NCBI GenBank assembly: GCA_947384095.1
Contig: CANDFU010000002.1
Span: 1 to 19,591 of the forward strand
Direction: 5' to 3'
Length of the DNA stretch: 19,591 bases
Source of the DNA: an uncultured Roseburia sp.
Lineage (GTDB): Bacteria; Bacillota; Clostridia; Lachnospirales; Lachnospiraceae
A model generated the notes under the pieces. It made no database searches, was not told where the DNA came from, and was given only the letters and a program-made list of their open reading frames with translations. Within the stretch, counting starts at the first letter, position 1. Each line of letters starts with the position of its first letter. Of the stretch, positions 6,152 to 13,083 are shown in pieces. The position numbers were made by a program, and so were the translations under genes.

Positions 6152-7777
6152 ATGATACTAGAATTTCTGGGTGCGGCGCATGAAGTGACGGGGAGCTGCC
6201 ATTACCTTGCGTTTGGCGGAAAGCATATCCTGGTGGACTGCGGTATGGAGCAGGGAGCGGATCTGTATGTCAATCAGGAGATTCCGGTCAATGCGTCGAT
6301 GATCGATTATGTATTTATCACGCACGCGCACATCGATCATTCCGGTCTGCTGCCGCTTCTGTACAATCACGGATTCCGCGGGCAGATTTTTGCGACGACG
6401 GCGACAACCCACCTCTGCAATATCATGCTCAAGGACAGCGCGCATATCCAGATGTCCGAGGCGGAGTGGAAGAACCGGAAGGCAAAGCGTGCCGGAAAGC
6501 CGGAAGTCGTTCCATTATACGATATGAATGACGCCATGGGCGTGCTGACGCATTTTGTGCCCTGTGATTACCGCCAGATCATTGAAGTCTGCGAGGGGCT
6601 TAAGGTGCGGTTTGTGGACGCGGGGCATCTGCTCGGCTCATCTTCCATTGAGATGTGGCTGGAGGAAGAAGTCACGGAAGACGGGCAGACACGTATGGAA
6701 AAGCGTAAAATTGTATTTTCCGGGGATATCGGTCCGGGCAGCCGTCCGCTGATCCGCGATCCGGAATATATATCCGAGGCGGATTATGTCGTTATGGAAT
6801 CCACTTACGGCGACCGTGCGCATGCCACGCCGCCGGATTTTGCCAGAGAGCTCGCGCGGGTATTAAAGCACACGCTGCTGCGCGGCGGCAATCTCGTGAT
6901 TCCTGCGTTTTCGGTGGGGCGCACGCAGGAGATGCTGTTTTTCCTGCGGAGAATCAAGACGGAGCATCTGCTTCCGGAATTTGAGCGGTTTGAAGTGTAT
7001 GTGGACAGCCCGCTGGCGGTGGAGGCGACCTCGATTTTCGGAAGGCATGTGCAGGACTGTTTTGACGGGCAGGCGCTCGAGCTGGTCCGGGCGGGAGTCA
7101 ATCCGATCGGTTTTCCGGGGCTTCGGATGGCGATCACCAGCGAAGAGTCAAAGATGATCAATTTTGACGAACAGCCGAAGGTAATTATTTCGGCTTCGGG
7201 CATGTGCGAGGCCGGGCGCATCCGTCATCACTTAAAGCACAATCTCTGGAGAGAAGATTCCACGATTCTGTTTGTGGGATATCAGGTGCCCGGCACGCTG
7301 GGCCATTCTCTCTTAAACGGGGCGAAAGAGGCAAGGCTGTTTGGCGAGACGATCGACGTGCGCGCGCGGATTGAGAATCTGCCCGGTATCAGCGGCCATG
7401 CGGATATCAACCAGCTCACCCGCTGGGCAGGCGCTTTTTCCAGAGATACGAAGCGTATTTTTGTCGTACATGGCGAAGATACGGTTACGGAGAAGTTCGC
7501 CGCCCATATTATGGAAGAGCTTGGCATTGACGCGTATGCGCCTTACAGCGGGGACGCCTATGATCTGATCACCGGTGAGTGCATCCGCGAAGGATCAAGA
7601 GAGCCCGCGCAGAAAAAAGAGAAAGCGCATCGGGCGTCCAGCAATGTATTTGCGCGCCTTCTGGCTGCGGGAGGCCGTCTGATGACGGTCATTCAGAGAT
7701 GCGAGGGGATGCCCAACAAAGAACTTGCAAAGTTTGCGGATCAGATACACGCGCTCTGCAAAAAATGGGAGCGTTAG
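6152..7777 (+). CDS. Beta-CASP metallo-beta-lactamase-fold hydrolase (Ysh1/CPSF-like)
   Basis: A 541-residue predicted zinc-dependent nuclease of the COG1236 type, the family of RNA-processing MBL enzymes. Metal-binding motifs are clear: HAHIDHSG at 58-65 (His58, His60, Asp62, His63), DAGHLLGSSS with His159, and SGDIG with Asp192. The beta-CASP insertion follows with ESTYGDR near 216-222, VIPAFSVGRTQEML, SASGMCEAGRIRHHL and the late SGHAD histidine. The last 60-70 residues, rich in Lys and Arg, extend beyond the catalytic core and may bind nucleic acid. GGGGGG shortly before the ATG supports the start. It sits between sigE and an inverted sigG, which is unusual, but its own vegetative promoter argues against a sporulation-specific role. 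Substrate is unknown; RNA is the likeliest by family. Confidence 0.9.
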   Translation: MILEFLGAAHEVTGSCHYLAFGGKHILVDCGMEQGADLYVNQEIPVNASMIDYVFITHAHIDHSGLLPLLYNHGFRGQIFATTATTHLCNIMLKDSAHIQMSEAEWKNRKAKRAGKPEVVPLYDMNDAMGVLTHFVPCDYRQIIEVCEGLKVRFVDAGHLLGSSSIEMWLEEEVTEDGQTRMEKRKIVFSGDIGPGSRPLIRDPEYISEADYVVMESTYGDRAHATPPDFARELARVLKHTLLRGGNLVIPAFSVGRTQEMLFFLRRIKTEHLLPEFERFEVYVDSPLAVEATSIFGRHVQDCFDGQALELVRAGVNPIGFPGLRMAITSEESKMINFDEQPKVIISASGMCEAGRIRHHLKHNLWREDSTILFVGYQVPGTLGHSLLNGAKEARLFGETIDVRARIENLPGISGHADINQLTRWAGAFSRDTKRIFVVHGEDTVTEKFAAHIMEELGIDAYAPYSGDAYDLITGECIREGSREPAQKKEKAHRASSNVFARLLAAGGRLMTVIQRCEGMPNKELAKFADQIHALCKKWER

Positions 7778-7782
7778 CGTGC

Positions 7783-8562
7783 TTATGAGGACAGGTAATG
7801 CCGGATGGATTTTAAGGCGGATTTTTCGAGGCGGCTTACCTGGGCCTGTGAAATGTGGATTTCTTCCGCGACTTCCATCTGGGTCTTTCCCTCGAAGAAG
7901 CGCAGTTTCAGGATATAGTTTTCGCGCTCGTTCAGATGATCCATGGCATCGTTTAAGGAGAGCTCTTCAATCCAGTTTTCTTCCCGGTTTTTTTTATCGC
8001 TGATCTGATCCATGACATAAAGGGTGTCTCCGCCGTCGGTGTAGACGGGATCATACAGGCTGACGGGGCTCTGGATGGCGTCGAGCGCATAGACGATTTC
8101 TTCTTTTGTCAGACCGGCCTCCCTGGCGATTTCCTCGATGGTCGGTTCTTTCAGGGAGGTTTTTGAGAGGATCTCTCTTGTGTGGATGGCCTTGTAGGCT
8201 GTGTCGCGCAGGGAACGGCTGACACGGATGGAATTGTTGTCGCGCAGATAGCGGCGGATTTCGCCGATGATCATCGGCACCGCATATGTCGAAAACTTGA
8301 CGCCCATGGTCGGGTCGAAGTTGTCGATGGATTTGATCAGGCCGATACAGCCGATCTGAAAGAGGTCGTCCACATTTTCGTGGTTGCCGGAAAAGCGTTT
8401 GATGACGCTTAGGACGAGGCGGAGATTTCCTTTGATGTAGGTTTCTCTGGCTTCCTGGTCTCCCTGTTTGATGCGCTTAAAAAGTGTTTCTTTTTCTTCT
8501 TCTCCCAGAATGGGGAGTTTGGCGGTGTTGACGCCGCAGATTTCTACTTTATAAGAAGCCAT
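7783..8562 (-). CDS. sigG: Sporulation sigma factor SigG
   Basis: Late forespore RNA polymerase sigma factor, 259 residues, nearly the same length as in B. subtilis. The N-terminal KVEICGVNTAKLP is the sigma-G signature. Region 2 contains NLRLVLSVIKRF, VDDLFQIGCIGLIKSIDNFD and FSTYAVPMIIGEIRRYLRDN. Region 3 contains IRVSRSLRD, and region 4 contains LRFFEGKTQMEVAEEIHISQAQVSRLEK. Sigma-G activates genes for spore DNA protection and germination in the forespore. GGAGG about 8 bases before the ATG supports the start. In many Bacillota sigG follows sigE on the same strand; here it is inverted and convergent with the beta-CASP gene, with five bases between the stop codons and no room for a terminator. 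I could not find a convincing sigma-F/G promoter upstream. A weak vegetative-like pair, TTTCAA and TATAAA 18 apart, is present. Confidence 0.96.
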   Translation of the reverse strand: MASYKVEICGVNTAKLPILGEEEKETLFKRIKQGDQEARETYIKGNLRLVLSVIKRFSGNHENVDDLFQIGCIGLIKSIDNFDPTMGVKFSTYAVPMIIGEIRRYLRDNNSIRVSRSLRDTAYKAIHTREILSKTSLKEPTIEEIAREAGLTKEEIVYALDAIQSPVSLYDPVYTDGGDTLYVMDQISDKKNREENWIEELSLNDAMDHLNERENYILKLRFFEGKTQMEVAEEIHISQAQVSRLEKSALKSIRHYLSS

Positions 8563-8650
8563 GCTGGTATCCTCCGGTGTTTTCGATTTTATAGTAAAAA
8601 GGATGCATCATTTGAAAGTGTTTTATGCAGGGAGGCCGATTTAAATTCTT

Positions 8651-8669
8651 CCCACTTTGTGGAAGTGGG
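8651..8669 (+). other. Short hairpin before the coiled-coil gene
   Basis: CCCACTT (8651-8657) and AAGTGGG (8663-8669) form a perfect 7-bp stem with loop TGTGG, ending about 10 bases before the ribosome binding site of the gene at 8692. There is no T run. It could modulate translation. It also contains the GTG at 8659, which makes that an unlikely start. Confidence 0.4.
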
Positions 8670-8691
8670 GTTTGAAATTGGAGATCAGAAA

Positions 8692-9063
8692 ATGAAAGAT
8701 ATTATTGACAAAAGAAATGAAGCTGAGAAAATCAGAAAAAGCATTATTAAGTACTGGAATGTGCAGTATGTTCCTGTCAGTCCGTCCGGGCAAAGCGAGG
8801 AAGAAAAGCAGAAAATCTTAGAGGAACTGGAGCGGGAAGCCGCTGAAAAGGAAGAAAAAAAACGAAAAGAAATCGAGGCGCTGAAGGAAGCGGCCAAAGA
8901 TAAGGATCCGAGGCTGTATAATGCGAAAACCGGCTCTTATTCGGGCACGTACGGCCGGGGGAAGGTGGACGACGTGACGAAGGGGCAGATTGATCAGATT
9001 TTAAGGGAGCGATCGGATGTCGTGCGCGATCTTGTGGAAAACGGCGGCGAAGCAGATTTTTGA
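8692..9063 (+). CDS. Uncharacterised charged coiled-coil protein
   Basis: A 123-residue cytoplasmic-looking protein with no signal peptide or membrane segment. Residues 1-25 are a charged helix. Residues about 36-72 are an uninterrupted Glu/Lys-rich stretch with strong coiled-coil character. Residues 73-95 (DPRLYNAKTGSYSGTYGRGK) are Gly/Tyr/Ser-rich and look like a conserved motif rather than linker. The C-terminus returns to a charged helix. GGAG 8 bases before ATG 8692 supports this start; a GTG at 8659 lies in a hairpin. It is divergent from sigG, and 58 bases separate it from the DapF-like gene, with which it may be cotranscribed. I do not recognise the family and assign no function. Confidence 0.7.
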   Translation: MKDIIDKRNEAEKIRKSIIKYWNVQYVPVSPSGQSEEEKQKILEELEREAAEKEEKKRKEIEALKEAAKDKDPRLYNAKTGSYSGTYGRGKVDDVTKGQIDQILRERSDVVRDLVENGGEADF

Positions 9064-9121
9064 TGTCACGGAGGAAAAGGACACATATAATAAGAGTGAG
9101 AAAAGAATCCGGAGGCAGTTT

Positions 9122-9967
9122 ATGCCAGAGATGGTTCTGCGCAAATATCACGGGCTGGGAAATGACTATCTGGTGTACGACCCGATTAGGAATAAAGCGG
9201 TCCTTAAGGAGCGGCAGATTGAGATGCTCTGCAGACGCAATATCGGTGTGGGAGCAGACGGGATTTTGTACGGCCCTTTTATTGACGGGGAAGAGATAAA
9301 GGTGCGCATTTTTAATCCGGACGGGAGTGAGGCGGAAAAGAGCGGAAACGGTATCCGTATTTTTTCGCGTTATCTCAGGGATGCGGGCTATGTGAAGGAA
9401 GAACGCTATGTGCTGACGACAAAGGCGGGAAAGACGGAAGTTTCGTTTCTGGACGAGGAGGGAAACCGGATGCGCGTCGATATGGGGCGCGCGCGATTTA
9501 CGGCGCGGGAGATACCGGCCGTCGGCTTTGGGGAAGAGATCGTGAACGAGGCGATTTTTTTCTGCGATAATTTTTATAATGCGACCTGCGTTTCCATCGG
9601 CAATCCGAATTGCGTGCTGATGCTTGAGGAGGTGGACCGGAAAAAGGCGCTGCAGCTCGGGCCCTATGTGGAAAATTCCAAATACTTTCCGAACCGCATC
9701 AACATGCAGATCTGCCAGGTGATGGACCGGTCCAATATCCGTATCGAAATCTACGAGAGGGGCGCGGGGTATACGTATGCGTCGGGCACGGGGGCGTGCG
9801 CTGCCGCGGCGGCATCGCACCGGCTCGGGCTCGTCGGCGATCAGGTGACCGTACATATGCATGGCGGTGAGCTTTTCGTGGAGTTTGGAGAGGATGACAG
9901 GATTTTTATGACCGGCCCTGTCGTCTATATCGGGAAAATCACGCTGGCGGAACAGTTTTTTTCCTGA
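9122..9967 (+). CDS. dapF: DapF-family epimerase-like protein with Ser/Ser active site
   Basis: A 281-residue protein with the diaminopimelate epimerase fold throughout: KYHGLGNDYLVYD at 8-20, FNPDGSEAEKSGNGIR at 64-79, SIGNPNCV at 158-165, and ERGAGYTYASGTGACAAA at 212-229. DapF normally converts LL- to meso-diaminopimelate for lysine and peptidoglycan, using two cysteines. Here both are serine (Ser74 for the first Cys in CGNG, Ser221 for the second in CGTG), and the GNPH histidine is Asn163. The partner Glu212-Arg213 is kept. I believe Ser/Ser members are annotated as dapF in other clostridia, but activity is uncertain. GGAGG 6 bases before ATG 9122 fixes the start. A perfect TATAAT (9086-9091) lies upstream without a good -35. 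No other lysine-pathway gene is nearby. Confidence 0.82.
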   Translation: MPEMVLRKYHGLGNDYLVYDPIRNKAVLKERQIEMLCRRNIGVGADGILYGPFIDGEEIKVRIFNPDGSEAEKSGNGIRIFSRYLRDAGYVKEERYVLTTKAGKTEVSFLDEEGNRMRVDMGRARFTAREIPAVGFGEEIVNEAIFFCDNFYNATCVSIGNPNCVLMLEEVDRKKALQLGPYVENSKYFPNRINMQICQVMDRSNIRIEIYERGAGYTYASGTGACAAAAASHRLGLVGDQVTVHMHGGELFVEFGEDDRIFMTGPVVYIGKITLAEQFFS

Positions 9968-9993
9968 GGGGAAGGCTTCCGGCCGTTTCCGTC

Positions 9994-10023
9994 TTGCATT
10001 CCGCCTCCCGTTTATGATATACT
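9994..10023 (+). promoter_or_regulatory. Promoter of the queT leader
   Basis: TTGCAT (9994-9999) and TATACT (10018-10023) are 18 bases apart. The -35 is weak and the -10 good. Transcription from about 10030 would include the whole structured leader before queT. Confidence 0.55.
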
Positions 10024-10030
10024 TTAAGCG

Positions 10031-10062
10031 GCCGTGATCCCATGTTAACAGGGATCTGCGGC
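10031..10062 (+). other. Long stem-loop at the 5' end of the queT leader
   Basis: GCCGT (10031-10035) with GCGGC (10058-10062), GATCCC (10036-10041) with GGGATC (10051-10056), and TG with CA inside form a nearly continuous 13-bp stem with two single-base bulges and a TTAA loop. It would begin almost at the transcript start. There is no T run after it, so it is a leader structure rather than a terminator. Confidence 0.5.
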
Positions 10063-10071
10063 GGAGCAACC

Positions 10072-10114
10072 GGTGAGTTCGAGACCTTCCTCACCTAAAA
10101 CAAAACTAAAGGAG
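10072..10114 (+). promoter_or_regulatory. Candidate preQ1-I riboswitch controlling queT translation
   Basis: P1 is GGTGAG (10072-10077) with CTCACC (10090-10095). The 12-base loop begins TTCGAG, close to the TTCTAG of known preQ1-I aptamers and of the same loop length. The A-rich tail ends AACTAAAGGAG, so the expected pseudoknot strand (CTAA) abuts the queT ribosome binding site. The downstream transporter family is a known preQ1 target. Against it, the pseudoknot pairing GAG with CTA is one base poorer than the canonical TAG with CTA. Ligand binding would be expected to hide the ribosome binding site. Confidence 0.62.
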
Positions 10115-10122
10115 AACTGAAT

Positions 10123-10650
10123 ATGAGAAACAAAAATGTGCTGTTGCTTGTCCGGGCCGCATTGATCGCCGCGATCTATGTCGTGCTGACCTGCTTTGTC
10201 AGTACGATTGGCCTTGCCTCGGGCGCCATTCAGGTGCGCGTCTCAGAGGCGCTTACCGTTCTGCCGTATTTTTCGGTGGCCGCCATTCCGGGCCTTTCTG
10301 TGGGATGCTTTCTCGCAAATCTGCTGACCGGGGCGCCGGTCTATGATGTGGTATTTGGGAGCCTTGCGACGCTGCTCGGGGCGTCTGGAACGTATCTGCT
10401 CAGAAAACACCGTTTCCTCTGCACACTGCCGCCTGTCGTTGCAAATATGGTGGTGATACCCCCGGTGCTGCGATACGGCTATGGCCTTGTCATGGAATTT
10501 GGGGGAAGGGACTGGTCTATCCCATTTTATATGCTTACAGTCGGAGCCGGGGAGGTGATCTGCTGCTGTATGATGGGAACCGTTCTTCTGAATGCACTCG
10601 CAAAGGTGCGCGGCGTTGTCTTTAAAGATACGTGTGCAGAAACAGCATGA
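10123..10650 (+). CDS. queT: QueT-family queuosine precursor transporter (ECF S component)
   Basis: A 175-residue integral membrane protein with about five hydrophobic segments. The QueT hallmark is IQVRVSEALTVLPYF at about 36-50, after a first segment LLLVRAALIAAIYVVLTCF, with further segments near 55-70, 75-90, 105-120 and 140-160. QueT is the substrate-binding S component of an energy-coupling-factor importer for queuosine precursors (preQ1, preQ0 or queuine). It relies on shared EcfA/EcfT subunits encoded elsewhere. AAAGGAG 8 bases before the ATG is an ideal ribosome binding site and forms part of the candidate riboswitch tail, so tRNA-modification precursor probably feeds back on translation. 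It is followed after 16 bases by a small DUF6440-like gene, likely in the same transcript. Confidence 0.9.
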   Translation: MRNKNVLLLVRAALIAAIYVVLTCFVSTIGLASGAIQVRVSEALTVLPYFSVAAIPGLSVGCFLANLLTGAPVYDVVFGSLATLLGASGTYLLRKHRFLCTLPPVVANMVVIPPVLRYGYGLVMEFGGRDWSIPFYMLTVGAGEVICCCMMGTVLLNALAKVRGVVFKDTCAETA

Positions 10651-10666
10651 GAGAGGATGAAGAGAA

Positions 10667-10852
10667 ATGATGGATGCAAAGAATCGTTTTGAGCGCGTAT
10701 ACGCGCAGGGTGCCGTTAGCACCATGGAAATATGGGTTGACCGGAAAACGGGCGTAAATTATCTGTATCACAGGGACGGCAACGCCGGGGGCCTGACGCC
10801 GCTTTTCGACGAGGCGGGAAAAGTGGTGGTGACGGCCGTTTCCGTGGAATGA
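10667..10852 (+). CDS. Small DUF6440-like protein
   Basis: A 61-residue soluble protein with no signal or membrane segment. The pattern RFERVYAQG, then MEIWVDRKTGVNYLYH, then GGLTPLFDEAGK resembles the small Firmicutes family DUF6440: a beta-rich domain with a conserved D-x-x-TGVNYL core, function unknown. It starts with two Met codons, and AGAGGATG lies a short way upstream. It follows queT by 16 bases and precedes a strong terminator, so it is the last gene of the queT transcript. The family is recalled from memory, so the name is moderately certain. Confidence 0.7.
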   Translation: MMDAKNRFERVYAQGAVSTMEIWVDRKTGVNYLYHRDGNAGGLTPLFDEAGKVVVTAVSVE

Positions 10853-10887
10853 CACAGAAAAAGAAATAAATATCGAAAAAATCAGGG

Positions 10888-10933
10888 AAATACACTTAAA
10901 GATTTCTTAAAGATTTCTTAAGTGTATTTTTTT
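10888..10933 (+). terminator. Rho-independent terminator after queT operon
   Basis: AAATACACTTAA (10888-10899) pairs perfectly with TTAAGTGTATTT (10918-10929), followed by T to 10933. The loop of 18 bases is unusually long and consists mostly of the tandem repeat at 10895-10922. Confidence 0.88.
10895..10922 (+). repeat. 11-bp tandem repeat inside a terminator
   Basis: CTTAAAGATTT occurs twice in direct succession (10895-10905, 10906-10916), followed by a partial third copy, CTTAAG. The repeat starts in the left arm of the terminator stem and ends in the right arm, so replication slippage here would change only the loop length. Confidence 0.8.
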
Positions 10934-10990
10934 GTGAAAAAGATATGTTACAATCACCGTGAAATGAAAAAAGAAAAGGGAGAAACCGGA

Positions 10991-12388
10991 ATGAAAGATA
11001 AGAGCGCGGGCATTACAAAGCCGAAAAAAAAGAAAAAGATATGGATTATCATACTGCTGATTGTAATTGTGCTGGCAGTGGTGATCTGGAACAGATTACA
11101 TAGCGTACCCACTCAGGGAGGCGCGGAGAATAGTATCGTGGAAGTGGAGCCGGTGCAGAAGCGTGATCTCTCTGATACGATTTCGCTCAAAGGGACGATC
11201 GCGGGAGTCAGCCGGACAAATGTGACTTCAAGAGCAGTGGCGGAGATCACATCGCTCAATGTGCAGCTCGGGGATACTGTCAGGGAAGGCGATCTTCTCT
11301 GTACGCTCGATTCCGCGTCGATCAGGGAGAAAATCTCGGATTTGGAGAGCAGTATCGCCAAAACGCAGGCTGTCGAGAATATCAGCAACCGGCAGGCCAT
11401 GGAAGCCGTCCAGCGGGCGAAGGAAGACCAGACGGACCAGCTTGAAGAGGCACAGCGGCAGATTATGCTGGCGGAGGAGTCTTTTAACGTGGCCCAGATG
11501 AACTACGACAACGGCGATGCGGATTTTCCGACCCTTTTAAGCGCCCAGCGCGCGGTGGAAGCCGCGAAAGAAAGTTATGAGAAGACGGTGGAGTCGACGA
11601 ACCGGGCGATCAGGGATGCCCAGCTCGCGGCGGAGCAGAACCGCTACAATGTCTCTGATTCCACGTCGAAAGATACGCTGAACGATCTGAAAGAGCAGCT
11701 TGCGGACTGTGAGATCAAGGCGCCGTGCGGCGGGGTCGTCACGGCCGTCAACGTATCTGTGGGCGATGTCAATGCGGAAAAGGTGACGATTCTGACCATT
11801 GAAGATACAAGTGCCCTGAAGCTTGTGACGTCGGTTGCGGAGGCGGATATTTTAAAGATTGAAGAGGGCATGAAGGCGGTTGTGACGGCGGACGCAGCGG
11901 GGGAAGAAGAGATTTCCGGCACGGTATCAAGGGTCGTTCGCGTCAAAAATCAGGGAACCGGGGACCAGGCCGCGGCGGCGGGGGGATATTCGGTTGAGGT
12001 TTCGATCGATAACAAGACGCTTCTGGTCGGAATGGAGGCAAAAGTCAAGATTATGATTAAGGAAAAAGGAGAAGTCCTTGCCATTCCGTATGATCTTGTT
12101 ATGTACGATGAGAACGGCGGATCCTATGTCCTTGTGGCGGAGCCGAAAGAGGACGGTTCGGCGACAGCGGTCCGCAGGAATGTCGAGCTGGGAGAGGAAG
12201 TGGACTATTACACGGAGGTAGTCGGAGGCGACCTGGCGGAAGGCGACAGGATGATTTATGACTATGGACACACGATTGTGGAAGGACAGACGCTCACGCC
12301 GGAACAGATGTTTTCCAACGAAGGAATGGGCGGCGGAGCAGAAGGCGGCGCAGGTATGTCAGAAAATGCGGAGGGCGCAGAGGGGTGA
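10991..12388 (+). CDS. MacA/HlyD-like adaptor subunit of an ABC exporter
   Basis: A 465-residue membrane fusion protein. After a Lys-rich cytoplasmic start, residues about 16-33 form a single membrane anchor. Then come a first barrel-sandwich half (about 60-95), an alpha-helical coiled-coil hairpin rich in Gln, Glu and Ala (about 100-215), the second lipoyl-like half containing IKAPCGGVVTAVNVSVGDV, a beta-barrel, and a membrane-proximal domain. The Gly/Glu-rich tail is disordered. In Firmicutes such proteins (YknX type) couple a MacB-like permease to export of peptides, toxins or lipophilic compounds. I chose ATG 10991, with GGGAG about 8 bases upstream. The frame is open back to 10922, but that would start inside the terminator. 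The stop overlaps the ATPase start (GTGA). Substrate cannot be read from the sequence. Confidence 0.88.
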   Translation: MKDKSAGITKPKKKKKIWIIILLIVIVLAVVIWNRLHSVPTQGGAENSIVEVEPVQKRDLSDTISLKGTIAGVSRTNVTSRAVAEITSLNVQLGDTVREGDLLCTLDSASIREKISDLESSIAKTQAVENISNRQAMEAVQRAKEDQTDQLEEAQRQIMLAEESFNVAQMNYDNGDADFPTLLSAQRAVEAAKESYEKTVESTNRAIRDAQLAAEQNRYNVSDSTSKDTLNDLKEQLADCEIKAPCGGVVTAVNVSVGDVNAEKVTILTIEDTSALKLVTSVAEADILKIEEGMKAVVTADAAGEEEISGTVSRVVRVKNQGTGDQAAAAGGYSVEVSIDNKTLLVGMEAKVKIMIKEKGEVLAIPYDLVMYDENGGSYVLVAEPKEDGSATAVRRNVELGEEVDYYTEVVGGDLAEGDRMIYDYGHTIVEGQTLTPEQMFSNEGMGGGAEGGAGMSENAEGAEG

Positions 12389-13083
12389 GTGAATCAGTAA
12401 TCCGGATGGAAAATATTGTAAAACGGTATTATGTCGGAAAACCGAATGAACTTGAGATTCTCCACGGGATCAGCCTGTCCGTAGAGGAGGGCGAATTTAT
12501 ATCGATTGTCGGAGAGTCGGGTTCCGGAAAGAGTACGCTGATGAATATTATCGGCGTGCTTGACCGGCAGACCGAAGGGGAGTATTATCTGGAGGGGCGG
12601 GATGTGAACAGCATGACGGACGAGGTGCGCAGCGCCGTCCGCAACCGGCGCATCGGTTTTGTGTTCCAGAATTTTAACCTCCTTCCAAGGGCGAATGCGT
12701 TGAAAAATGTGATGGTTCCTCTGATGTATGGGGAGGAAAAAGTGAAAGACCAGAAAGAGCGTGCCATGGAGATGCTGAAAATGGTGGGCATGGACGAGCG
12801 CGCCGGGCATCGCCCGAATGAGCTTTCCGGCGGACAGAAGCAGCGCGTGGCGATCGCGCGCGCCATGATCAATGATCCGGCGATCATACTGGCCGACGAG
12901 CCGACGGGAGCGCTCGACTCCAAGACAGGGCATCTGGTGATGGATCTGTTCCACAGGCTTCACGAGGAGCAGGGGAAGACGATTGTTCTGATTACCCACT
13001 CGCAGGAGCTTGCGTCGGAGACACAGCGGATTGTGACACTTCTCGACGGGGACATTGTAAACGATAAGGGGGGTGCGCGGTAG
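12385..13083 (+). CDS. ABC transporter ATPase (MacB/LolD/YknY class)
   Basis: The 232-residue nucleotide-binding subunit. Walker A is GESGSGKST at 43-51, the Q-loop Gln is at 95, the signature LSGGQKQRVA at 147-156, Walker B IILADE at 167-172 followed by PTGALDSKTG, and the switch His at 205 in THS. GKPNELEILHGISL near the N-terminus and the FNLLP motif are typical of the export class partnered with FtsX-like permeases. The GTG start at 12385 overlaps the adaptor stop, with GGAGGG 9 bases upstream inside that gene. An ATG at 12406 is a possible alternative that would lose seven residues. ATP hydrolysis powers the adjacent permease, which starts within this gene's last codon. Confidence 0.93.
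   Translation: MSESVIRMENIVKRYYVGKPNELEILHGISLSVEEGEFISIVGESGSGKSTLMNIIGVLDRQTEGEYYLEGRDVNSMTDEVRSAVRNRRIGFVFQNFNLLPRANALKNVMVPLMYGEEKVKDQKERAMEMLKMVGMDERAGHRPNELSGGQKQRVAIARAMINDPAIILADEPTGALDSKTGHLVMDLFHRLHEEQGKTIVLITHSQELASETQRIVTLLDGDIVNDKGGAR

Noticed and set aside
8563..8691. Sigma-F or sigma-G promoters between sigG and the coiled-coil gene
   Set aside because: GCATA-like -35 elements occur on both strands, but no suitable -10 lies at the required spacing.
9017..9121. Extended dapF start at 9017
   Set aside because: It would overlap the coiled-coil gene and add 35 unconserved residues; GGAGG before ATG 9122 and the family N-terminus fix the start.
8777..10069. A 430-codon ORF on the minus strand
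   Set aside because: It lies antisense to the dapF-like gene and part of the coiled-coil gene, is rich in Arg, His and Pro, has no recognisable family and no ribosome binding site. It is a shadow of codon bias.
10922..10990. GTG start for the ABC adaptor at 10922
   Set aside because: It lies in the right arm of the preceding terminator with no ribosome binding site; ATG 10991 has GGGAG upstream.
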